From NCBI GenBank assembly GCA_043772905.1, contig JAYVFS010000162.1, forward strand, positions 1 to 64,000: a DNA stretch of 64,000 bases, in the 5' to 3' direction. Positions 8,233 through 17,283 of the stretch are shown here, in pieces. The notes under the pieces are model-generated. The model did not search any database. It worked only from the letters and a program-made list of their open reading frames with translations, and had not been told where the DNA came from. Both the position numbers and the translations under genes were made by a program. The stretch's first letter is position 1. The number at the start of each line of letters is the position of its first letter. This DNA comes from JAAFJT01 sp043772905. Lineage in GTDB: Bacteria > Bacteroidota > Bacteroidia > Chitinophagales > Saprospiraceae.

Positions 8233-9963
8233 TTATAGTTTTGGATAACTGAAATCAATAGGCAGACCGCCCGCTTTCAATACCCCTTTTTCTATGGTTA
8301 ACTTTTTTCCCGAAGGGACAAACACCAAGACGCGCGCGGCATCGGCAGGAACAGAAAATACAACATCTCCACTCACACCTTTTAAAAGGAAACGGCGGCT
8401 GACGGTGTCATAAACATCGGTTTTCTCTGTACCGACATTGGTTTCTACTATTTTTATCTCTTGATAAGGATTGAAGAATAAGTAAGTCGGGTATGCCGCT
8501 TGCTTTTTGTACAAATCGGTTAGGCGACAGTCTATTTGCAGAATTTCAGGAACATTGGTTTTTTGGATAGTGCCACCGAAGAAACCGACGTGGCTGCTGC
8601 CATAGACCGAAAACATGGTTTGCTGCGGCATCCCTTTCTCCCATTGCGGTCCATCTCCTTGCACGAACGGCGTGATACCTTTGAACTCTGGGTAACTGGA
8701 TTCTTTAATTATACCTTCATAAGCAATCACATTCTTTGTAACAGCTTTATACTGAGGGATGGCTTGAAGTGAATCGGGCATATCATACGGATAACAAAAA
8801 CGCGCTGCATTCGAAGCGTTCAATGCCCATTTGCCGACGGCACGCGCATAACGTTGGTCGTACCGAACCATGGACGAGAACGGCATCATAATATCAAAAG
8901 TATTCATGAGAAAACCATAACCGCCATTGTGTACCGTGCTACCCAGCAAACCGCTGACATCGTAATCCCCCCACTTGTCTGCAAGAATGCCCCAACCTTC
9001 ACGTCCAACAGCAGTGCCATCGAAAGTCCAATCGAGGAAGCGTTGTATGTCGTAGTTTGTACCCACTTCGGCGTTCATACGTGCGCCGATATAAGCGGCA
9101 AAGGGTAACATGGCTTCATAAAAACGGTTTTCTTTTTGATTGTACAAGACATTCATGGCATTTTTGGCTGCCTTTAGGTATTTCTCATCGCCAAATTTGA
9201 TGTATGCTGAATAGAGTATAAACGCATAACCGCCCGCCACATCTTCTTGCGTAGGGATATGGTTTTTATGGGGTGTCATGTTTTTAAAATCAAAATAAGA
9301 GTAGCTGTAACTGTTGCCCATGACTGAATCGGACTTGTAAAACTGTTCGGCGATACCCCTCAGTATATCGTCGAAATCATGCTCGTTTGGATAAAAATTG
9401 GCGACGCTGTAAAAGAGCAGATTGTTGTGCACCTCATACCAAAAGTCGTTGCCGTAGCCGCCGCCAATGTGCGCGCCTTTGTTGGTGAAGTTCATAATGA
9501 CATTCCAACCATTGTCTTTGTTGTAGTAGTTGCGCAACATTTTCACATAATTCCGCCCGTCTTGATGGCTTTTGTCAATGCCAACAAGGGTTGCGCCTAA
9601 GACTGCACCCATCGCCCCCAATGCTTCATGGTTTTCGCCATTGTTGACGGCGGCACCCATGCGTATATCGCCTAAGGCGGTATAAATGCCGAAGGTGGTA
9701 TCGGGAAAATTCCGCTTCATGCCATCGAGCCAGATAAAGGGCAGGTTTTCACCTGTCTGATTGAAATCAAAAATATAGCTATCGAAGTCTTTTGCTTTTT
9801 GTTTCCAATCTTGATAAACATAAGGTTTTGGATGATTGGGCATCTTGTCCACGCGCGGGATGGGTCGTTGCGTGACCGCCGTTTCATCGAATACTATTTG
9901 TTTGGGTGCTACGCAACCGATAAAGCAGAGCGCAATGGTAGAGATGATGAGTATTTTTTTCAT
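8233..9963 (-). CDS. Lipoprotein, unrecognised putative (alpha/alpha)-barrel enzyme (paralogue of 17284-20445)
   Basis: A 576-residue lipoprotein (signal peptide with lipobox CFIGC, Cys 17). I do not recognise the family. The body shares a long colinear similarity with the N-terminal 560 residues of the large protein at 17284-20445: both have MPNxPxPY near the start, a GATLVGxDKSxQ block, an aromatic block around FWYE/WWYD, EAxGxYAxxLYxAY-like helices, and a C-terminal beta-sandwich ending in VYDTVSRRFLLKGVSG-type sequence. Alternating helical segments with conserved Trp, Tyr, Asp and Glu suggest an (alpha/alpha)-barrel glycosidase or lyase, but this is inference. It is the last gene of the minus-strand polysaccharide locus. 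This paralogue stays anchored to a membrane, whereas the other carries a type IX sorting domain. The 11-base word is at 9356. Confidence 0.55.
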   Translation of the reverse strand: MKKILIISTIALCFIGCVAPKQIVFDETAVTQRPIPRVDKMPNHPKPYVYQDWKQKAKDFDSYIFDFNQTGENLPFIWLDGMKRNFPDTTFGIYTALGDIRMGAAVNNGENHEALGAMGAVLGATLVGIDKSHQDGRNYVKMLRNYYNKDNGWNVIMNFTNKGAHIGGGYGNDFWYEVHNNLLFYSVANFYPNEHDFDDILRGIAEQFYKSDSVMGNSYSYSYFDFKNMTPHKNHIPTQEDVAGGYAFILYSAYIKFGDEKYLKAAKNAMNVLYNQKENRFYEAMLPFAAYIGARMNAEVGTNYDIQRFLDWTFDGTAVGREGWGILADKWGDYDVSGLLGSTVHNGGYGFLMNTFDIMMPFSSMVRYDQRYARAVGKWALNASNAARFCYPYDMPDSLQAIPQYKAVTKNVIAYEGIIKESSYPEFKGITPFVQGDGPQWEKGMPQQTMFSVYGSSHVGFFGGTIQKTNVPEILQIDCRLTDLYKKQAAYPTYLFFNPYQEIKIVETNVGTEKTDVYDTVSRRFLLKGVSGDVVFSVPADAARVLVFVPSGKKLTIEKGVLKAGGLPIDFSYPKL

Positions 9964-9995
9964 AGAAATAGGTGTTTAAATGTAATTGCTTACTT

Positions 9996-10191
9996 AATCC
10001 CGAAGGGATTTAACATGAATAACCCCGAATGAAATTCGGGGATTGTGGCTGGTCATTTTTGCCCAAACTCCGAAGGAGTTGAACTGTACAACGTGATTAA
10101 CTTAGTTCAACTCCTTTGGAGTTTATGACCAAGTTGTCCCGTTTTCCCCGAATTGTATTCAGGGTTATTCATGTTAAATCCCTTCGGGATT
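9996..10191. repeat. Nested palindromic element, copy 1
   Basis: A 196-base element made of nested hairpins. The outermost arms are AATCCCGAAGGGATT (9996-10010) and AATCCCTTCGGGATT (10177-10191), each itself a hairpin. Inside come CCCCGAAT/ATTCGGGG hairpins and central AACTCCGAAGGAGTT-type hairpins. It fills most of the 306-base gap between the MFS gene and the lipoprotein gene. Two more copies are at 17068-17270 and 49522-49714. Confidence 0.88.
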
Positions 10192-10269
10192 GAGCTAAGT
10201 AGCTACGTTGAGTTTTTTATATTTCTGCAATTCTTTTTGATGCGTTCGCGCTTAATCTATTGTACCCGC

Positions 10270-11556
10270 TCAATCATGCAATATACTGACGGGGGCTAAT
10301 TCATCCGTTGTTATCTCATCTGTATCTAAATCCTTGACAATACTTTGTGCCATAAAGTAGCCCATGAAGTGAAGGACAGCGATAACCAACAAGGCATAAC
10401 GCAAAGCAATATCCACGCTGACATAACGCGCCAAGACGATGAACAAACCACAACCGAATAAACGTCCGACATACAGACCCAATTCGTGATTGAAAATATA
10501 GGTAAACGTGTTGCGTTTCTCTTTTTCGGCGACAATGTCTATGACTTTTAATTGAATGGGAAAGTAAGCAATATCCAATAGTGGTCGTGCAAAAAGTAGG
10601 CATAAAACAAACAAAATGACACCAAAGGCGGAGTACATCACAGCATTGAACAAAGCACCCAACACAAAGAGTGTGCAACCAATGCCATATATCAAAACCC
10701 GATGCTTCGGTGTGGTAACTCTGCCGAGTACATAAAGCAAAATAGCGGATAATGCGGCAGCAATGCCTTGTATTAAGCCTAAAGAGCCTTCTTTGCCGAC
10801 GTGCGTCATCACCAACATCGTCGGAGCAGTGACGATATAACCTTGTGCGATACCTTTCAATGCTGCCAAACGAAGCATCTTATTCCATAGTTTATCAAAT
10901 TGAAAGAATATAAAAGGAGCTTTAATCGGGTTCTGGAACTGTCCACGATGCACGAGGACGGAGGCGAAAGCCGAAAGCGCAAAGACGAAAGCCGTAATGA
11001 TATAATACGCCATATTGACATTGCCTCCGAACCAACCGTTTTGGTCAGTCATAGCAATAAAAGCACCTGCGGCTAAGGGAATACCGATGCCTGTGAAAGT
11101 GTAGAAAAAGGTTTCGATGCCGTAATAATAGTTGCGGTTTGCGTCCTTAGTGGTATTGAGTGCCAAAAAGTCACGGTTTGCCCAAAAGAAACCGTAAGAC
11201 AAACCCATGATGAGTCCTGCGACAAAAACGCCGACGGTGCTGAGTTTATCAAGGGTCATCATGGCGGTCATGGAGACACCACTCAGTATCATACCCAAGG
11301 AGTAGAGCCTTGATATGGGCAGTTTGTTCAACAAAAAACCGTTAATCATAAATGTCAAAGGGATCCCTGTGTAAACTGCCAATTGAAAGATGACGACAAG
11401 GCTGATGTCCTCGGAATTGCGCATGATATAGGCACCGATGAACAATTCAATGATGGGCGTGACCATGCCATAGATAAGATTGGTCAGCAAAAGCACGCGC
11501 ATACTGAGGGGGTGCCCTTTGAAGAAATTTAATTCTTTTGTTAATGCACTGAACAT
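10270..11556 (-). CDS. MFS transporter
   Basis: A 428-residue membrane protein with about 12 hydrophobic segments, beginning MRVLLLTNLIYGMVTPIIEL. A GLSYGFFWANRD segment near helix 5 and a long central loop (FDKLWNKMLRLAALKG) are typical of major facilitator permeases. It follows the GH130 phosphorylase by 114 bases on the same strand. Together they fit the mannan-type scheme in which a disaccharide is taken into the cytoplasm and phosphorolysed, so I suggest an oligosaccharide importer. The substrate is inferred only from neighbours. The 11-base word is at 11501, and near copies are at 10283 and 11279. Confidence 0.8.
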   Translation of the reverse strand: MFSALTKELNFFKGHPLSMRVLLLTNLIYGMVTPIIELFIGAYIMRNSEDISLVVIFQLAVYTGIPLTFMINGFLLNKLPISRLYSLGMILSGVSMTAMMTLDKLSTVGVFVAGLIMGLSYGFFWANRDFLALNTTKDANRNYYYGIETFFYTFTGIGIPLAAGAFIAMTDQNGWFGGNVNMAYYIITAFVFALSAFASVLVHRGQFQNPIKAPFIFFQFDKLWNKMLRLAALKGIAQGYIVTAPTMLVMTHVGKEGSLGLIQGIAAALSAILLYVLGRVTTPKHRVLIYGIGCTLFVLGALFNAVMYSAFGVILFVLCLLFARPLLDIAYFPIQLKVIDIVAEKEKRNTFTYIFNHELGLYVGRLFGCGLFIVLARYVSVDIALRYALLVIAVLHFMGYFMAQSIVKDLDTDEITTDELAPVSILHD

Positions 11557-11608
11557 ATTGGTTCGCTTTTAATTGAATGATTGAATTGAACTCATCAGTT
11601 TTTATTAA

Positions 11609-11687
11609 AACACATAGACTCATAGAGCACATAGCTTTTTGTTTTTCTATAAAAAGAAAAGCTATGTGCTCTATGAGTCTATGTGTT
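11609..11687. repeat. Perfect inverted repeat, 31-bp arms, overlapping the GH130 3' end
   Basis: Arms 11609-11639 and 11657-11687 are perfectly complementary with a 17-base loop. The right arm encodes the last codons of the GH130 gene (EHIDS and stop). Position suggests an end-of-transcript hairpin or an attenuator before the MFS gene. A diverged relative is at 20441-20511. Confidence 0.88.
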
Positions 11688-12741
11688 CCAAAACAACGGT
11701 ATCTAATAATCCCGATAAAATCTTTTTGATGGACAACGTTGCGCCACAAATAACTTCATCAGAAGCACCGTAATACATCGTAATGGCATCGCCTTCGACG
11801 ATATGCCCATTGGTAAAGACGACATTGCCAAAGAAACCCGTGAGTTCATAAGGGGCAGTCGGTTGCAACAAAGGCTCATAAGAACGGGCGATGACTTTTG
11901 AAGGGTTTTTGAGGTCGAGTAACGCCGCACCCAATGCGTAGCGGTTGTGCTCGTCTGCCCCATGATAGATTTCCAACCAACCTTTGGCGGTTTTGATAGG
12001 CGCAGCACCCGCACCGACACGGGCAGAGTCCCACATACCTTCGCGGGTTTGGAGGATACAATGATGATTGCCCCAATGAATGAGGTCTTTGGAAGAAGCT
12101 ATCCAGATAAAATTGCCGCCCAATGCAATACCCGAAGGACGGTGAAAGCAAAAGTATTCGTTCCCTATTTTTTCCTCGAATAAGGCGCAGTCCTTGTTGT
12201 GTGGGGGCAGTATCATCCCGATTCGGTCAAAGTTTTGCCAATCACGGGTTTGCATAAGCCCGACACCTACGCCACTTTCAGAAACCTGTGTGTAGGTCAG
12301 ATTGTAAACACCCTCGATAAGACTGACACGACAATCCTCGATGCCAAAAGTCTCTAAGGCACCTGTACCAAACAACTTAGTGGGCATCGCATCGGGTTCA
12401 TAAAAATGAATACCATCTTCGCTGCACACAAGTCGCAAATGCGACAAGGTTGAGAGATATGTTTTGCCTTTATAAGTTACCATGCGGGCATCAGAGAGGT
12501 CGAGGTCTGGGTCGTCAGTGCGGAACGATAAAATTTCCATCGTGCCATCCCCCCTCAGTATGGGCAGTGAAATAACCCCTTCTGCTTGTATTGGGCGTTC
12601 TGCGACGCGTAATAATAGCCAAGTTTTTCCTTCAAAAGTAAATACGCCAGGATTCAGCACGCACTCCACAACAAATCCCTCTTGACTCGGCTTTATATCC
12701 TTTGTTGTGAGTATTGGATTTTGAATAAACCTGTTTGCCAT
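11671..12741 (-). CDS. GH130-family glycoside phosphorylase
   Basis: A 356-residue five-bladed beta-propeller of family GH130, whose members phosphorolyse beta-mannosyl linkages (for example 4-O-beta-D-mannosyl-D-glucose or mannobiose). Family blocks seen are NPGVFTFEGKTWLLLRVAER, SDARMVTYKGKTYLS, the catalytic region FGIEDCRVSLIEGVYNLTYT (Asp of the ED dyad), KDCALFEEKIGNEYFCFHRP, and a late WLEIYHGADEHNRYALGAAL. There is no signal peptide, so it is cytoplasmic, consistent with an MFS importer directly downstream. The usual proline after the ED is a cysteine here. The 3' end overlaps a perfect inverted repeat. The 11-base word at 12551 encodes ILRG. Confidence 0.87.
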   Translation of the reverse strand: MANRFIQNPILTTKDIKPSQEGFVVECVLNPGVFTFEGKTWLLLRVAERPIQAEGVISLPILRGDGTMEILSFRTDDPDLDLSDARMVTYKGKTYLSTLSHLRLVCSEDGIHFYEPDAMPTKLFGTGALETFGIEDCRVSLIEGVYNLTYTQVSESGVGVGLMQTRDWQNFDRIGMILPPHNKDCALFEEKIGNEYFCFHRPSGIALGGNFIWIASSKDLIHWGNHHCILQTREGMWDSARVGAGAAPIKTAKGWLEIYHGADEHNRYALGAALLDLKNPSKVIARSYEPLLQPTAPYELTGFFGNVVFTNGHIVEGDAITMYYGASDEVICGATLSIKKILSGLLDTVVLEHIDS

Positions 12742-12749
12742 TGATTTTT

Positions 12750-12855
12750 AATGGATAATGTATAGTTGATAATGGATAATGTGTAGCTGATAGTTGACAA
12801 TAGATAATGTGTTTTACCCAACATTTTCCATTATCAACTATCAACTATCCATTAT
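12750..12855. repeat. Imperfect AT-rich inverted repeat
   Basis: The left part (about 12750-12790) and right part (about 12818-12853) are approximately complementary, built from repeats of TAGTTGATAATGGATAATG-type words also seen at 1812-1858. It fills the gap between the five-LamG gene and GH130. Confidence 0.6.
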
Positions 12856-12858
12856 AAT

Positions 12859-15800
12859 TTAGTTTTTTACGAACTTCAATGCGCCCAAGCTTTTACCATC
12901 TTGGACAAAATTGAGGAAGTAAGCACCTTGTGGATATCCACTCACATTGATAGAGAATTGATTAGCGGGTATTTGATTTTTAGCAAAGCTAACCACATCA
13001 ATCTGACGACCTGCGATGTCAAATACACGAACCAAAATCGCTTCATTGCCTGTAAATGAATGTTTTATTGTCAAAACATCAGCCGTTGGATTGGGTGAAA
13101 GGCTTTTGACAGCAGCCTTTAAAGCAGCACTCGCTTGTTCGTCCACAGGGGTTGAACCTGTCGTATGCAGTTTTTTGACTTCAGCAGCGGTTAAGGCTTT
13201 ATTGTAAATCTTCACGTTGTCCAATGCGCCAAAGAAGTATTGACCGCCTTCAACACCGTTGCAACCGAAGTAAAGCGGACGAGCCGTGCTGTTGAGTTTG
13301 CCTAATGCTGGCACGCGTTTGGTTTCAACACCGTTGACATAGATAATATTGTTTGTGCCATCGGCTACCATCGTGACGTGCCACCAAGTACCAAGTGTCA
13401 AATCATTGCCATCTCCACTGTCCATGTCAACAGGAAGGTTATTGGTCAAAGTAGTTTTGATATTGGTTGTCCAAACGATTCTGCGATGCGAAGGCAATGA
13501 GACTTTCCAACGTTGATTCCAGTGACCGAAGTTAATCACATACGCTTCTGCATCTGCAAGGTTTACACTGTCCACACGAATCCAGAAACCAACCGTTGTA
13601 TAATCAGAAATCAACTGAACGGCGTTCCTAACTAAGACCGAATCTCTGTTGCCATCGAATCGAATGGCTTTCCCTGCTTGACCTGCGCGTGTGATGAATG
13701 TCGGATTGCCGCCAATCGTACCATGATTATTATAAGGTGTCGCATCATTCGCATTGTCATCGAAAGGATAATTGGCAACCAAGCCAGGTTCGCCTGTGTT
13801 GACAGGAGCTAAGGTCGTGACAGTCCGCTCCGCTTTCGCAGACTTGTTTTTAGCCGCATCATAAGCCTGAACTTCAAAAGTATAAGCTGTTAGCGAAGTC
13901 AAACCACTGACGAACTTCGTCACTGTTGGCGAAAGCACGGCGGTATCAATCGCCACACCATCTTGGAAAATGATGTAGCCCACAACGCCGCGTGCGTCTG
14001 TTGAAGCCGTCCAAGCCAACTGAACAGAGTTTGAACCGACTTGTGCGGTCAAATTTGTTGGAATTGTTGGCGCAATACTGTCGCGTCCTTCTTCTTGTCC
14101 TGTTGTCACTTGCAAAGTTGCCATTGCAGATTCATTCCCTGCCGCATCAATTGCCGTAACACCAAATGTAAACTTCGTTGTAGCGGTTAGCCCTTTCAAC
14201 AAAGTCGTCGTTGAAGGCGTACTCAATAGGAGTACATTGTTTTTATACACATTATAAGCCGTTACACCAACGTTGTCTGTCGAAGGCAACCATGCCAAAG
14301 TGACATTTGTGAAGGCAACTACCGCCGTTATACTGAGGGGGGTGCTTGGTGCGATAATATCCGTTGCAGCCGGTGCTGTATTTTGTGCATTGAACAAAGC
14401 CAGCACTTCAACATCCGTCATAGCCACGTTATATATCTGCACTTCGTCTAAAGAACCATTGAAAAAGCCGCTTGAATCAATCGGGTCGTAGCCAATGCCC
14501 AAAGGTTTTGTCGTTGTACCCAAAGCACCGACCGAAGTCACGCTTTTTTTCAACAAACCATTAATGAATATCTTGTTGTTGACACCGTCATGCGTCATAG
14601 CGACGTGCCGCCATGCGCCCTTAGGCAACGGAACAGAGTCTGAATCCATATCTACGTTCTGTCCTGCTGCGTTTTTAGTTGAAAAAACAGGCTTGCCATG
14701 CGAAGGCAAAGAGATTTTCCAACGTTCTTGCCAACCACCATTCGACAAAAGGAATACTTCACCGCTTGCTGGAAAATCCGTTGCTTTTACCCAGAAGCTA
14801 ATCGTCGTGTTTGCACTATTTTGTTGCGGAGAATTAGGCGCTTTTACTTGACTGTTATTGACTGCCAAAGCTTTATTGGCTTTGCCAAAACGGTCAGTCG
14901 TTGGCGTTGCATTTGTTAAGGTTGCCGCATTGGCATAAGCCGTAATGTCTGCTCCATCATTGTTGAAAGGATAATGAGCAACCAATGTGCCTGCAATAAC
15001 AGGCGTTCCGCTTTGCGTTGTATAAAGCGCAGCGACTTCAACATCGGTCAAAGCACGGTTATAGAGCTTAATATCGTCCAAAGAACCATTGAAATTTGAG
15101 CCACCATCAATCGCATCGTAGCCAATGCCAAGCGGTCTCGTCGTTTTGCCCAATGCGCCTGCCGATGCCACGCTTTTCTTTAAACCACCATTGATAAACA
15201 ACTTATTATTCGTGCCATCATGCACCATAACGACGTGTCGCCATGCACCAATAGGCAATGGCACGGAATCTGAATCCATATCCACGTTCTGTCCTGCGGC
15301 ATTTTTTGTTGAAAAGACAATCTTCCTATGATTTGGCAGCGATATTTTCAAACGGTCTTGCCAGCCGCCTTGCGAAAGGATGTATGCCTCGCCCGATACA
15401 GGTGCCTCCGTAACTTTTATCCAAAAACTAATCGTTGCAAAGTCCGATTGATACGCCACAGAGTTGGATGCAATCAACGAATCGGTCTTTGTACCATTAA
15501 AACTCATGGCATTGCCGCCGAAATTAAAGCGGTTTGCAACGCCTGTTGCCTTGCCAGTTGCATGATTGCCGAATTGCGAATCATCAGTACCATTGCCATT
15601 CAATTTAAAATCGGCAACAACGTCCGAAGCAACGGCGGGCGATGTGGATTGAACTGTGTAGAGTGCAGTTACTTCTGCTTCGGTCAATGAATAATTATAA
15701 ACTTGCACTTCGTCCAATGAACCATTGAAGAAACTACCACCATCAATCGGGTCATAACCAATACCCAACGGATGAACGGTGTTTTTCAAAGCACCCGTCA

Positions 15801-16977
15801 CCGCTTTTGTGTTCTTTTTGACACCATCAATAAAGATTTTATCGTTTGTGCCATCGTGCGTCATGACGATGTGTTTCCAAACACCGGCGGTGAGGTCATT
15901 GCCATCGCCTGCGTCCATGTCTGAATTACCTGTACCGACATTGTTTGTGCTGAAAACAACTTTACCATGTCCAGGTAAAGAGATTTTCCAACGCTCTTGC
16001 CAACCACCATTTGACAAAAGAAACGATTCACCTGTCACAGGTAAGGCATTGACTTTTACCCAAAAACTAATCGTTGTTGATGCCGAATTAAGTGGCGCAG
16101 AATTCGCCGCTTTTATCGCCGAAGTCTTGCCATTGAACTCATAAGCCTTTGAACCAAAACCAAAACGGTCTGTTGTGGCTTTGACATTTGTCAAAGTGGC
16201 ATGGTTGGCATACGCAGAAGAGTCGTATCCCGAGCCAATGAAGGAGTAAGAAGCCACCCGCGCATTCGCAATTGTCGGCACAGTGCTTTGCGTTGTATAA
16301 AGTGCCGTCACTTGTGCCGCCGTTAACGCCACACCGTACAAAGTGACTTCATCCAACGCCCCTTTGAAGTAATTGGTCACATCAATCGGGTCAAAACCCA
16401 TACCTAAAGGCTTGGTTGTCGTGCCGAGTGCCCCCGTAGCCGCTACACTTCTTTTCAACACACCATTAATATAGATGCTGTTACTCGTTCCATCGTGCGT
16501 CATGACGACGTGTTTCCACACACCTGGGGCTAATGACACAGAATCGGTGTCCATGTCCACATTCTGACCCGCTGCATTCTTTGTTGAATACACCAACTTG
16601 CCATGAGACGGCAAAGAGACTTTCCAACGCTCTTGCCAACCGCCGTGCGATAGAACGTAAGCCTCGCCCGAAGCAGGTAAAGCGGTGACTTTTATCCAAA
16701 AACTGATGGATTCATTCGCCGTATTCGTGGCAGCAGAGTTTGCAGCGACCAAATTGCCTTGAACACCGTCGAATAAGACTGCGCTGTTGGCATAACCGAA
16801 GCGGTCTTGGGTGAATACTGCACCATTGATAGTGGCATTATTGCCATTTACCGATAAGTCGTTGGCTGTTCCCGTAAATGAATACAGAGCCACAGGCGTT
16901 TGCGCTTGCACTTGTAAACCGATGAAGGTCAAACAAACACAAGGCAGCCAGAGTAATGATTGTAGATACCTTTTCAT
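12859..16977 (-). CDS. Secreted five-LamG, two-Fn3 protein with type IX sorting domain
   Basis: A 1372-residue secreted protein. A signal peptide (to about residue 26, VQAQ) is followed by four LamG-like concanavalin-fold repeats of about 205 residues each (each opening with a Y/DFxxNGxxxD.S-like block and ending in GSLDEVxxYNxALT), then two fibronectin type III domains (about 870-1060), a fifth LamG (about 1065-1280), and a C-terminal type IX sorting domain (SLSPNPTADVLTI ... GYPQGAYFLNFVQDGKSLG). No catalytic domain is visible. It is probably a cell-surface glycan-binding or adhesion protein that holds the polysaccharide for the neighbouring enzymes. The LamG repeats are close enough at DNA level that copy-number change by recombination is plausible. 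The 11-base word is at 14330. Confidence 0.85.
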   Translation of the reverse strand: MKRYLQSLLWLPCVCLTFIGLQVQAQTPVALYSFTGTANDLSVNGNNATINGAVFTQDRFGYANSAVLFDGVQGNLVAANSAATNTANESISFWIKVTALPASGEAYVLSHGGWQERWKVSLPSHGKLVYSTKNAAGQNVDMDTDSVSLAPGVWKHVVMTHDGTSNSIYINGVLKRSVAATGALGTTTKPLGMGFDPIDVTNYFKGALDEVTLYGVALTAAQVTALYTTQSTVPTIANARVASYSFIGSGYDSSAYANHATLTNVKATTDRFGFGSKAYEFNGKTSAIKAANSAPLNSASTTISFWVKVNALPVTGESFLLSNGGWQERWKISLPGHGKVVFSTNNVGTGNSDMDAGDGNDLTAGVWKHIVMTHDGTNDKIFIDGVKKNTKAVTGALKNTVHPLGIGYDPIDGGSFFNGSLDEVQVYNYSLTEAEVTALYTVQSTSPAVASDVVADFKLNGNGTDDSQFGNHATGKATGVANRFNFGGNAMSFNGTKTDSLIASNSVAYQSDFATISFWIKVTEAPVSGEAYILSQGGWQDRLKISLPNHRKIVFSTKNAAGQNVDMDSDSVPLPIGAWRHVVMVHDGTNNKLFINGGLKKSVASAGALGKTTRPLGIGYDAIDGGSNFNGSLDDIKLYNRALTDVEVAALYTTQSGTPVIAGTLVAHYPFNNDGADITAYANAATLTNATPTTDRFGKANKALAVNNSQVKAPNSPQQNSANTTISFWVKATDFPASGEVFLLSNGGWQERWKISLPSHGKPVFSTKNAAGQNVDMDSDSVPLPKGAWRHVAMTHDGVNNKIFINGLLKKSVTSVGALGTTTKPLGIGYDPIDSSGFFNGSLDEVQIYNVAMTDVEVLALFNAQNTAPAATDIIAPSTPLSITAVVAFTNVTLAWLPSTDNVGVTAYNVYKNNVLLLSTPSTTTLLKGLTATTKFTFGVTAIDAAGNESAMATLQVTTGQEEGRDSIAPTIPTNLTAQVGSNSVQLAWTASTDARGVVGYIIFQDGVAIDTAVLSPTVTKFVSGLTSLTAYTFEVQAYDAAKNKSAKAERTVTTLAPVNTGEPGLVANYPFDDNANDATPYNNHGTIGGNPTFITRAGQAGKAIRFDGNRDSVLVRNAVQLISDYTTVGFWIRVDSVNLADAEAYVINFGHWNQRWKVSLPSHRRIVWTTNIKTTLTNNLPVDMDSGDGNDLTLGTWWHVTMVADGTNNIIYVNGVETKRVPALGKLNSTARPLYFGCNGVEGGQYFFGALDNVKIYNKALTAAEVKKLHTTGSTPVDEQASAALKAAVKSLSPNPTADVLTIKHSFTGNEAILVRVFDIAGRQIDVVSFAKNQIPANQFSINVSGYPQGAYFLNFVQDGKSLGALKFVKN

Positions 16978-17067
16978 TATTAATGATTAAAGAAATGACT
17001 GAAATAAGGATTGATTATTGGTTATTTATGATTGATTATTATCGAAACATTATTGTTAAAGTCGCAC

Positions 17068-17270
17068 AATCCCGAAGGGATTCAACACGAATAGCCCCCG
17101 ATGCAATCGGGGAAAAAGATATAGGGGTCGTCATATAACTCCGAAGGAGTTGAACACAAACAAGTGTGCGATATATTGTTCAACTCCTTCGGAGTTTTAT
17201 AAATACCTCGCCTCTTTTTCCCCCGATTGCATCGGGGGCTATTCTATTCGTGTTGAATCCCTTCGGGATT
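17068..17270. repeat. Nested palindromic element, copy 2
   Basis: A 203-base element with the same plan as the copies at 9996 and 49522. The inner hairpin reads CCCCCGATGCAATCGGGG instead of CCCCGAATGAAATTCGGG, so changes on one side of the stem are matched on the other. It fills most of the 306-base gap 16978-17283. Confidence 0.88.
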
Positions 17271-17283
17271 GTTTTGTAACTGT

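Noticed and set aside
15328..15690. Plus-strand open frames across the five-LamG gene
   Set aside because: They recur once per LamG repeat as shadows of the minus-strand coding sequence.
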